Origin: Topomyia yanbarensis
Taxonomy: Eukaryota > Arthropoda > Insecta > Diptera > Culicidae
NCBI RefSeq assembly: GCF_030247195.1
Contig: NC_080671.1
Coordinates: 206,768,397 to 206,832,396 of the forward strand
Direction of reading: 5' to 3'
Length of the DNA: 64,000 nucleotides
In this document: positions 43,193-55,446 of the stretch, in pieces
Numbering within the stretch: position 1 is the first letter of the stretch
How the letters are laid out: the number at the start of each line of letters is the position of its first letter
Translations under genes and position numbers: made by a program
Notes under the pieces: model-generated
What the model was told of the DNA's origin: nothing
Database searches by the model: none
The model's input: only the letters and a program-made list of their open reading frames with translations

Positions 43193-43358
43193 CCCAGTAA
43201 AGTTCAACCGGAAATGAACTGGAATTCTGGCTGGTTCCAGTTCGTATACGGGCTCCAGTGACACAACCGATTCTAACTAGAATCGGTTGTCACTGGAGCC
43301 GGAATACGAACTGGAACCAGCCAGAATTCCGGTTCATTTCCGGCTGAGCTTAACTGGG
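43193..43358. mobile_element. 166-bp hairpin element, CCCAGTAAAGTTC ends
   Basis: CCCAGTAAAGTTCAACCGGA pairs with CCGGCTGAGCTTAACTGGG. Arms nearly perfect, closing on ACAACCGATTCTAACTAGAA (43262). A centre-deleted copy is at 44101-44169. Confidence 0.85.
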
Positions 43359-43495
43359 GCGCATCGGGCGCTGTTTCTAAACAGGTTGAATTGACTTAAT
43401 TATACAGCTGCGTTGATAGTTCACCGTTTTGACGTTTGAATTGGGAGGAAAACAAATCGTTTACACGGAGAATAGGGAGGAAATCAAACCGCTTC

Positions 43496-44100
43496 TGCCC
43501 AGTGACCAAAATTTCTGGCAGAGACCGCTCTGCTAGATTTCTGTAAGTCTTGGTTTGGCAGCCCTGTCAGATTTCTGCGCGTATCCTGTCGAGTTAGTTG
43601 AGCTAGCCCTCTAAGAACGGTTGGTTTCAAAATCGTCCAATGAAGGACGTTCGTTGGACCAATTTGGACGACGTCCAAATAACCGTTCAACAAACGTCCA
43701 TCGTTGGACCCGTTTTGAACGATTTTGAAACAATTTTTTGGGCGTCTCAGTGGGAGGGCGAACTCGGTTTCGCTCGCGTTTTCTGGCAAATTTTGACAGG
43801 AACCGAGCTAAACCCTGGCATAACTCGGACATAAACTGTGCAAAGATCCTGACAATTTCTACCTGGTAGAATTTAGCACGAATCGAGCCAAACATCTGAC
43901 AAAGATGTGGCAGGAAGCGTGCAGAGATCTTGGCCGTACATTTCTGACTGGATTCTGGATAAAAGTGAGCAGCATCGGTTGGTTTAACCGCTTCTGTCAG
44001 AAACGGTTGTTGAATTTGAGCGAACTCGTTGCCAGAATTCTCGCACAAATCGCGCAAAATGCTCGCAGAAACTCTGCCAGCATCAATTTCGCTTTGCTCA
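43496..44100. mobile_element. About 600-bp degenerate non-autonomous element
   Basis: GCCCAGTGACCAAAATTTCT then GGCAGAG at the left, and CTCTGCCAGCATCAATTTCG then TTTGCTCACCC at the right, are imperfect inverted ends. An inner hairpin (43624-43731) pairs GTTTCAAAATCGT with ACGATTTTGAAAC. TTCTGRCAG-like phrases repeat throughout. Confidence 0.55.
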
Positions 44101-44169
44101 CCCAGTAAAGTTCAACCGGAAATGAACTGGAGTTCTGGCTGGTTCCAGTTCGGCTGAGCTTAACTGGGC
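44101..44169. mobile_element. Centre-deleted copy of the CCCAGTAAAGTTC hairpin
   Basis: The left 50 bases match 43193 onward, and the last 20 match the right end of that element. The apex and inner arms are missing. Confidence 0.75.
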
Positions 44170-44336
44170 AACTTTTGATAACTTTCTGCTTGCCACGCTG
44201 ACCAGGTGGGCTTAAGGGGAGGGTGGTAGTATAAAAATGCGAGATCTCAGTGTGCGTATTTTAAACGTCAGATATCTCAATAGAGTCTTCTCAAAATATT
44301 AAGTCCTGAGGACGAAAGTTCCATTTTTATAGAACT

Positions 44337-44890
44337 TCAAAGATTAAATAGATGATGAATTCCGAGAAAAACTTTTCAAACCTAAGTTATTCGAATGAAT
44401 ATATCTTTTTAGTTAAGATTCCGATTAGGGTCGAACTAGTTTCATTAGAAAGGTTATTTGCTGGAATTATAGTTGCAGTTCGATTTAGTCGATACAAGCC
44501 TTTCTTTTCGTTCAGACATGAAGAACATATAATAAATCGTGCAATCAATTAAAGTTATAATGTTCAAAGTGGGTGTACTTTTTTGTAGCATGGTAGCCTT
44601 TATAGATGTGTCTTATCATTATCAACAATTGATAAAATGTGTATTCTGCTAAATAATTCACCACACCTTATTTTTTGAAGAGGAATTTTCGGATATAATA
44701 CACTTTATATTCGTAAATGTAGAACTTTCGTGCCACCCAACGTGTCAAAATCTTGAGGCAATAAAAAAACAAAAAATAAACATCTAATATCAATTCAGCG
44801 TTACAAAATTACCTTAATGTGAAGTTTTCATCAAATTCGGGCCACTTTTGAGATTTTGTCCGACTTTTGTATGGAAGGTGATCACTGTGG
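44337..44890 (+). repeat. Dispersed repeat C, right copy
   Basis: Direct copy of 33462-34153, ending at the MITE insertion site (GGTGATCACTGTGG). In the left copy the sequence runs on through ATCACTGTGCAGC without the MITE. Confidence 0.7.
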
Positions 44891-45308
44891 CACAGAGAAC
44901 AGACGTCCATCTTCAGCATTCAACTTGTGTAAAATCTCTAACGGTTTCGAAGGTAGTTGGGATATCCAAACCTGGTGCGCTACTGTCGTCATGTTTTTTT
45001 TGTGGCTGAGTTCGACAGAATTGACAGCGGTTATTCCTCGACCCAGTCAAACTAGTCCGGAACCGGTTCGGACTTCCAGCATGAATTCCAGCTCAAATGC
45101 ATCAACCGATAGAGTCGGAATCGGTTGTTTTCTTTGAGCAAGATTCCATACTGAATCTATTGAGGATTTCGAACTTGTTCCGGAATGGATTTGACGGATA
45201 GTTGGGATAGGTTGGTGTGGCGGCGCTATTGTTTATCGTATATTAATTCAAATGTTTACACAAGTTTTTTAAATATTTTTGTTCGATCATGGATGTCTGT
45301 TCTCTGTG
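44891..45308. mobile_element. 418-bp MITE with CACAGAGAACAGAC ends and 7-bp duplication, copy 2
   Basis: Inverted relative to 38494-38909. ACTGTGG flanks both ends (44884-44890, 45309-45315). Nested within it is a hairpin starting ACCCAGTCAAACTAGTCCGG (45051) whose apex is CAACCGATAGAGTCGGAATC (45103). Confidence 0.88.
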
Positions 45309-45518
45309 ACTGTGGGGCGGTTCAACTTTTGGTGTGCGCTACGTAGCCAGGCGCTCGGAAATATTTAATAACATACAGTCCAAAAAGGATACCATATTTG
45401 CAGGTTGGTGGAAAGGCATATTTCACCATTTTCATTTATATAATTGTCAACAAAAAATATTTTTTCGTCGAATACGATTTTAGTTTAAATACATTTTTAA
45501 TGGCGATTTCGCTTGAAC

Positions 45519-45604
45519 CTGAAACTGAGTCAGGTTCTAACCCCAACCGCTGTCAGTTCATACATTTTGACAGCAGTTGGGGTTAAGAACTGACTCAGTT
45601 TCGC
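45519..45604. mobile_element. 86-bp hairpin
   Basis: TGAAACTGAGTCAGGTTCTA and CCCCAACCGCTGTCA pair with TGACAGCAGTTGGGGTTAAG and GAACTGACTCAGTTTCG. Loop of about 14 bases. Possibly a minimal foldback. Confidence 0.65.
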
Positions 45605-47375
<1,771 letters not shown>

Positions 47376-48410
47376 TTAATCCACCTAGCAGTGAGATGAG
47401 ACATTTCTTACACATTCACACACTCTATTGGATTAGTTTGCAGAACTCACGAGAAGTAAGCACCCAACTAGAGGTGGGAATACAATCTCGAATAAACTGA
47501 ATAAATTATAGAAATCAACAAAACGACCGAAATAAAAAAGTAAAGCAAAAAATGAAATAATAGGTTCTTAAATTCATGAAATGAGTAGAAAAATTAATGT
47601 AAATCAAAATTATAATATACACGAATCAAATTAGATTAGGTTATTAAATAAAAATTAAGATTATATTTAGAAATAGTTATAAGATTAATAGCATAAATTG
47701 ACTCATACTAACAAATTGAATGAAATAAAACGAATGACTGAACATTAAATGCATAAAATTAAAGATATGAATAAAATGCATCAAATGAATCAAATGAATC
47801 AAATGAATCAAATGAATCAAATGAATCAAATGAATCAAATGAATCAAATGAATCAAATAAAACAAATGAATCAAATGAATCAAATTGATTTAATTCATCC
47901 AGTGAATACAATGAATCAAATTAATGAAATGGATCAAATGAATAAAAAGAATGGATGAACAAAATGAATAAAGTAAAAAATAAATGAAATGCATAAATAA
48001 AACAAACGAATCAAATAAACAAAATGAGCTGAAGTGATAAAATGAATAAAAAGAAGAAAATGAGCAGAATTTAATGCATTGATTAAAATGAAAAATTGAA
48101 CAATGGTAAAGGTTATAAATTAATATAAAGAAATAAATTGAATCAAATAAATTATTTGGATGGAATGATTAAAACTGAAAAAGTAGTCAGATTATTAAAA
48201 TGAACAAAACTGAACAAAATGAATAAACTGGAAAAAATGAATGAAATGCATACAATGAAAACAATGAATAAAATAAGTTAAATGAATGATATGAGTAAAA
48301 TGCACAAAAAGAGTAAACTGATCAGAGTGAATCCAAAGAATGAAACGAATAAAATAAGTAAAATGAACGCAGATGAACAAAACGAATAAAAAGATGCGGA
48401 ATGAAATAAT
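47376..48410. repeat. ATGAATCAA minisatellite and related A-rich simple sequence
   Basis: 47781-47857 is an exact tandem of the 9-mer AATCAAATG (about eight copies). On either side (47520-48400) are degenerate AATGAATAAA-type repeats. Peptide frames such as NQMNQMNQ are by-products. Confidence 0.9.
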
Positions 48411-49249
48411 TAATTAAAAAGAAATGGTCATATATTTGAAGCTAAAAACATTTTTGAATAAAAAAAATGAATAAACCGGATTGTACGAATTTGAGAACCA
48501 TTGCATCAGAAAGTTTTGAAATGTTTTTGAAAATCCCATCTTCTGAGAAAAGGGTAATAAATATGCAATGGACTTTCTAGGGCTTCCATCTTTTTTTAGT
48601 TTTATTCTTTTTGTTTTCATGCTTCTTTACTTGACGGCGTCGTTTTAAGATTATCTGGTGTTTCTACTTTATTGTTGTACCTTAATTAGTTATCAGGAAC
48701 CTGGAATGTTCAATTTGCTTTGGAATTCGAAGTTTACTTTTTACATATTCCCGAAAAAAGATTTATGTACAGAATAGAATTTCCAGGTCCAGTATTTTAA
48801 CGCACAATTGAATACAGTAAAGTGAGAAAAGGTCACATGTGCTTTCAAGGCCCTTGAACAGAGAACGACAGGGAGAATGCGATTCGTGAATGAGACAGGT
48901 AGATATTTCAAAGTTTTTATTTGCATTGAAGTAAATAGAATGAAATGTCTAGGCTATGTTGATAGCATAAAAGCCGTGCATTCAGTTGATTGCAATGCAG
49001 TCTCTTTCCATTCATCCTTATAGCTTTCATATTGTTTCGTTTGGAGTTCTCGTGCAGGAAATATGGATAAATAAGTCCTATACAGACCAATACTGTGAAA
49101 AAGAAATGGTTCAAACTACTCAGTATATCCAAATATGGACGACGATAAGTTAGAAGATACATTGTAGTTACATCCCCTATCGAGAGTGGGTACTTTGGGA
49201 GACTTCTTTTCCTGGACCTAATTTGAGGATATTTTTGTTCTTTGATCCG
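48411..49249. other. AT-rich sequence with no recognised feature
   Basis: No motif or repeat boundary noted. Confidence 0.35.
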
Positions 49250-49776
49250 TTATTTTTCATGAAAGTTCGTACCAATACAACGAATGTGCAGCTGATACAA
49301 CTCATGGTTCATTCGCCTGCGCCACGTTCCGTCTTCCATCTGCACGCAATAGATGGTACGCAAAACCTTTCGTTCGAAAACTCCAAGGGCGCGTTGGTCC
49401 TCCACGAGCATAGTCCAGGTCTCGTGGCCGTAGAGGACTACCGATCTAATCAGCGTCTTGTAGATAATGAACTTCGTGCGCCGGCGAATTTTGTTCGACC
49501 GGAGCGTCCTCCGGAGTCCAAAGTAGGCACGATTTCCCGCCAAAATCCGTCTCTGAATTTCTCTGCTGTTATCATTGTCGTCGGTTACCAGTGAACCCAA
49601 ATACATGAATTCGTCGACCATCTCGATTTCCTCACCGTCAATCCGAACTCGGGTGGGAGGTTCACATTGTCGTCTTTAGAACCTCTTCCTCTCATGTATT
49701 TTGTCTTCAAAACGTTGATGGCAAGTCCAATCCTGCTGGCTTCAGCTTTCAGTCTTTGAGCATATATTTCATTCAA
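49250..49776 (-). pseudogene. RTE-like reverse transcriptase C-terminal fragment
   Basis: The minus strand reads EASRIGLAINVLKTKYMRG (RT thumb, KTK), then after a frameshift near 49620 VDEFMYLGSLVTDDN, RRILAGNRAYFGLRRTLRSN, VVLYGHETWTM and LGVFERKVLRTIY. This series is characteristic of the ORF2 C-terminus of RTE-like non-LTR elements. It is truncated at the 5' side, with no palm motifs, and ends without a recognised tail. Confidence 0.72.
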
Positions 49777-50207
49777 AATTCAATAGAGATACGAATAGTT
49801 TAAATATTGCACGTGGAATGTCTCTTTTGAAAATTTTCATCGTCAAACTTTCATATTACCCAGTTAAGCCAAATATTTTTCTGATATAGCCATGAATTTC
49901 CTTAATTATAGTGTAGATACAGGCTTTGAATAGAATTGAATTAAAGTTGAGTTGATGTAGCAGCAGACAAGAAATAGTTTTGTTTTCTCAAACCTTCGCA
50001 ATTACAATTAATAAATATTTCAGATTGGCAGAAGATCTTATCACACAACTTAGAAATGGATACAGAAATAGTTAGATAGATGCGATAGAAGAGAGACAGA
50101 GAGAGCAAGAGAGAGAGAGAGAGAGAGAGGGAGGGAGAGAGGTGGAGGGGGGGGGGGGGGGGGCGTGTGAGAAATGGCAAATGATGGTTAATGCAGTGAC
50201 ATTATTT
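49777..50207. other. Includes a GA-rich purine tract ending in a 17-G run (50091-50163)
   Basis: 50091-50146 is (GA)n-like and 50147-50163 is an unbroken G-run. The rest is unassigned. Confidence 0.8.
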
Positions 50208-50474
50208 TTATAGGTATATTATTATGATATATTGATTTCTTACATTCTTATCATAAATAATGTAAGTAGTAATTTTTGCGCCATAACCAGTATAACCTAA
50301 ATCTTGCAAAAGAGTTAAATTTTCGCTAGATTTTTGGGCTTCAAACATACAGTTGCTTTCGGTGACGCCACGAGTATAATTATATAAGAAATCTTTTATC
50401 TCACTACTAGGTGAATTACTTGTTGATCTGTGTATTGATATACAATCCAACATTTCCCTCATGATTGAACGCAA
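50208..50474 (-). other. Unassigned 88-codon open frame, exon-like
   Basis: The minus-strand frame includes SSEIKDFLYNYTRGVTESN and LLQDLGYTGYGAKITTYIIY with no low-complexity runs, unlike most frames here. It opens with TTG; the first ATG is codon 5. A possible splice acceptor (TTCCTTGGATTAG) lies just upstream. I do not recognise it. It could be the last exon of a host gene, a captured fragment or chance. Confidence 0.3.
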
Positions 50475-50984
50475 TGCCTAATCCAAGGAATAAATACTAG
50501 AACTCACTGTTTCTTTATCAACACATTATTTTGTCTTTGAAGTGAACTTATATATTGATTTTTGAGAAATAGTTAATTTATTATAAAGGTAATTCACAAA
50601 ATGTTCTCAACATCGAATTCCTTGAATCACGTAGATGTGTTTTCATACCCCGATATTCAAAATCGGTTTAGTTTTGCCCCTAAAACACCAGTAAAGCAAT
50701 ACTCTGTATGAAACAATCTCATTTTTAGTTAGGGGAAATTGGTGAGCGCGGACTAAAAATACAAAATGTTCAATATCTCCGCTGCTCGTGCACGGATTTA
50801 GACAATCTATAGCTTGTTAGAAAGGTATTTTTACAAGCTTTTTATTTATGTGCAGTTTGTGGGACAAAACTGTATTGTTTGAAAGTTATTTGCAAAAAAC
50901 CTGCCGCGTTTTGACAAAATCGCCCATATCTCAGAAAGTAAACAACATATCGAAAATCAAAAATAATAGTGTCAAATGGCAACG
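50475..50984. other. Sequence with no recognised feature
   Basis: AT-rich. The part from about 50740 may be the outer portion of the repeat that follows. Confidence 0.3.
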
Positions 50985-51200
50985 TTAGGCCTTTCATTTG
51001 AAACTAATTTCATTAAGATCGGTTCAGCCATGACTGAGATAATTACATGACATTTTGTACATACATACATACACACATACACACACACACACACACATAC
51101 AGACATTGTCTCAATTTGTCGAGCTGAGTCGATTGGTATATGAGACTCGGCCCTCCGGGCCTCGGAAAAAGTTTTCAAAGTTTGAGCGAATCCTATACAT
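50985..51200 (-). repeat. Inverted copy of the 7.1-kb repeat family with (CA)n
   Basis: CCTTTCATTTGAAACTAATT, GATCGGTTCAGCCATGACTG, then a CA microsatellite (51060-51100) and CGGCCCTCCGGGCC match 7130-7370 read on the other strand. Confidence 0.75.
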
Positions 51201-51208
51201 TTCTTTTG

Positions 51209-52571
51209 TAAGAAATGTAAAACTTATTTGTCTTAAAATACCTCTAACTTTAAAAGTATACTTTGTATTGTAAATATTTCAGTTCCATTCGAAAGGTGAG
51301 AAAATTTCCTATTCAATGGTGTTCTCATATCTTTTAAGTAATTAGTTTTAATTACCTTTTAGCTGTAAAGTAGTTAAAAGTTTGTGTTTTTGAGGAGGTT
51401 TTTGCTAATTTTCTCGAAATAATGAAGTATGATTATAGCAATATCCATTATCCAAAAGTTGGGTTTTAGGACAATTCATAATTTGTTCTTGGACGTCATA
51501 TTTCTATCTCTTCTCATTTCTTTGTAATTTCATTACTATACCTTTCCTGTAACCGACTTGCAAGTGCTTAAAAGACTCTAATCTAAAAAATATGCTTTAT
51601 ATCGTTATTTACAAGATTTAGTTGGAAAGCTGAGAAAATTTCCTATCAGTGTATGTACAAATATCTTTTAGTTAAGTGTACTAAATGATTTCTTACTAAC
51701 GAAATAACTCAAAATTTGTGTTTTTTGGAGAGTTTTTTAATTATTCTAATTATTAATCAACAAAATTTATCGTTACTATTATTCATTTGATGCCCCTTAA
51801 TGTTCTCTATAACTTTTTATTTGACACTTTGTCTATATCTCTTTTCATTTTGCTGCTATTTAATAGTTAACACAGCGTGACCTCGCCACAAATGTAGTGG
51901 GTTCGAAATCGTTATTTTTGCATATGAAACGTTGTGATAAAAACGATTTTGCGTCGAAACCAAAAGAGATAATTGAATGGAGTCAAAGAAAGAACTGTAG
52001 AACTTGCTGAGATGCATTATTTTCATGATAATAATGGTGATGTTTATTATTTACTATTTAAAGAAAATTAATGAAAATGCTAATAATAGCACTAACTTTA
52101 AACTAAGTTACATTTAAAAGAATACTAAATTCACTTAACTGAAAGGTATTAATACATTTTTCACTGTAGAATTTTCCTGGTTTTCGAATAAAAAGAAAAA
52201 AAGTACAATAAGTGCCATAATTTTTCTATTAGAGGTGGTACTAGTGAAAATGAGATAAAAATATCCAAGTTGAATAACCAAAAATCGTGAAAATAAGAAA
52301 AGGTAAGTGTATCATGTCAAAGAACGAATTAAGCAGCTCATCAAGACTAACAATCTGAATTATTAAAATGATGAGGTTAACTATTAGGATTTTCAATAAA
52401 TGAACGAAAAATCGTTTGAAATTGTTTAATTTTCAATAAATTACTTTGAAAAGGCTACTTAAACTCATTAGCTGAAACATGCGAGGGCATCACTCAATGC
52501 GAAATTTTTTCGCCTTTCGAATGGAACTAAAACATTTAAAATACAAAGTATACTTTTAAAGTTAGAGGTAT

Positions 52572-52588
<17 letters not shown>
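51209..52588. repeat. Inverted repeat, outer arms of about 100 bp
   Basis: 51218-51305 (CTTATTTGTCTTAAAATACC through TCCATTCGAAAGG) is repeated inverted at 52500-52588. The 1.2 kb between is AT-rich and unassigned. The right arm runs into the terminus repeat at 52572. Confidence 0.65.
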
Positions 52589-53557
<969 letters not shown>

Positions 53558-53597
53558 TGTTATTTTTATGGCTCAGAGAGAAATACAATGTACGTCC
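53558..53597 (-). repeat. LTR-like terminal direct repeat, 3' side
   Basis: Forty bases matching 57705-57744 with one difference. Similarity stops at TACGTCC, so one or both LTRs are rearranged or truncated. Confidence 0.6.
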
Positions 53598-53834
53598 ATT
53601 GTAGTTTCATTCTGACTGTTCCTCGCACTCGTCGCCTTTGCCGCATGGGCTGCCACAGCTGCCCACACTACTTTTACAGTAAACGGCAAGTTACGGCAGG
53701 TAGCCTAGAACAAAGGTTCAATAGCTTACCGATCGCCAGCGTATAGTTTAACCCGCCAAGCCGCCTTTTCATTTACTGGGTGATTGCATTACACCGGGTG
53801 TTGTCAGTTCGTTGGATTCCATCTCAGTTGGCTG

Positions 53835-54194
53835 CAGGGATGCCAAGCGTTTTTCCAAAAAATCTGCAATGTTTTTTGAAAAAATCTGGAATTGTCTGGA
53901 TGGCCTAAATTTTTTTGGGAGAGCTATAAACGTTGCAATTTATTAATGAAACATATTTGTATGTTACCGCAATTCACGACGCTTCGACAATATTAACGAA
54001 CTTTTGGCGAAAAAAATTAGGGTAAAAGTGGTTTAATAATCAACCATGTATTCTTGTAACTTATTATTCAAATTGTCTGGATAAATCTGGACAAATTCCT
54101 TGAAATCTGGATCAGACAAACAAAAATCTGTATGTCTGGATGACGCTTAAATATCTGGAAGAATCCAGATAAATCTGTAAGGTTGGCACCCCTG
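53835..54194. mobile_element. 360-bp hAT-type MITE with 8-bp duplication
   Basis: Ends CAGGGATGCCAAG and the complement of TTGGCACCCCTG. GTTGGCTG is duplicated exactly (53827-53834 and 54195-54202). Eight-bp duplications with CAGGG ends are the hAT signature. Inside, TCTGGA/AATCTG phrases repeat. Its insertion adds a foreign tail of about 40 codons to the pol frame. Confidence 0.9.
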
Positions 54195-55039
54195 GTTGGC
54201 TGTGTGATAAGCGGTCTGGTTGACATTTCATCTAAAACGGGAGTGTAAACACATTCGCTTTCCCGTCGAGTGTTTTCGTAATTCGGGCTGTGATTTATAG
54301 TTGGTTCTTTACGCGGTTTTATGTTGACCAGATCTCTGCGGTAGTAGGATCCATTTACGTCCACGACATACGAACGATCATTGAGCCGCTCATTCACGAT
54401 AGTTGGTGTCCAAGATTTGCTATTTTCCGAATGTAGCTGGACATAAACGGGTGAACCAATTTGCAGTACAGGGAATTCACGAGATTTGCGGTCATAATAA
54501 TACTTCATCTTCCTTTTGTTTTCTAGTATTGCTTCTGGAACGTTCTGCACAATTCGAGGAGCATATTTTTCAGCCGATGCTGGTACTCCACATCTGGTGC
54601 TGCGTGAAAATAATCTTGTGACTGGGCTGCTTGTCTCATCTAACACCACGTGCCAGAACCCCTTCTTGGCATCAACTGTCGAAAATATTTTTGCTTGACC
54701 TAACTCCGGTAAGATTTCGTCCAATGTAACAAACTGGAGGTTGGGTCTTTTTAAAGCTCTATTCAACGGAATGGGATCCAGGCAAATACGAAAGGATTTG
54801 GACCCTGCAGGACCGCGCTTAACGAGTAGAATGTTACTCACCCATTCAGTATGGTGGCACTCTCTCGTAATGATTCCATCTTTCTGTAGTTGATCCAGTT
54901 CTGTTTTAAGGCTCTGCCTAAGCGCAATCGGAACCCGGCGGGGCTGCTGTATTACCGGCGAAACGCTACTGTCGATCTCCAAACTGACTTCTCCGTTGAT
55001 TTTTCCGTATCCTTCGAGCACGTTGCTGTACTTGTTCAC
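54068..55039 (-). pseudogene. pol fragment: RT N-terminal part fused to integrase C-terminus
   Basis: The frame opens with VLEGYGKINGEVSLEID, then QLQKDGIITRECHHTEWVSN and ILLVKRGPAGSKSFRICLDP, RT domains 1-2. FSTVDAKKGFWHVVLDE is motif A (catalytic D in VDA). Soon after, near CGVPASAEKYAPRIV, the frame jumps to LENKRKMKYYYDRKSREFPV and GSPVYVQLH, the integrase C-terminal region, so about 2 kb including the second RT motif, RNase H and integrase core is missing. The last 40 or so residues are hAT sequence. No function is expected. Confidence 0.85.
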
Positions 55040-55446
55040 GATCCTTTCTGCCTCGATAGGTAGATCTTTAGCATATCTTGCTCACTTTCTTTAGATGATG
55101 GTTGGGAAGGTACCAGGCTCACGGAGTTGCAGAATTTAATCAATCCAAACGTCGTGCAAACCTTCAGCGATAGAAGCGGTCTGTGGCTGACGTCAACGAC
55201 CTGTAGCACGAGAAGGTATTTTTTTCCTTGGCATTTGCATGGTAGTTTGACTTGATCCAGTACATGTATTATGCCACCTCCGAAGGCCTGAAGCTTGTAG
55301 GGTGATGGTATCAATTCTGGATCTGTTTTTCCGGTCAGTTTACGTAACCAATCGTACCCTATCAAGCTGGTATTGGCACCAGTATCGAGCTCGCAGTTCA
55401 CTTTTCTCCATCTATCCTTGATTTTTAAAGAAATTTCCGCTAGCAC
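55036..55446 (-). pseudogene. Retroviral-type aspartic protease domain
   Basis: CELDTGANTSLIGYDWL carries the DTG(A) active site of retropepsins, which cut Gag-Pol. PLLSLKVCTTFGLIKF near the end corresponds to the second half of the fold. The frame overlaps the gag end in a different phase, and a one-base shift near 55066 separates it from the RT frame. It belongs to the dead element around it. Confidence 0.8.

Noticed and set aside
47760..47860. CRISPR-like regular repeats
   Set aside because: Units are contiguous 9-mers without spacers, in a clearly eukaryotic sequence.
47677..47958. Frames encoding NQMNQMNQ or HLIHLIHL repeats
   Set aside because: By-products of the 9-bp AATCAAATG minisatellite on the two strands.
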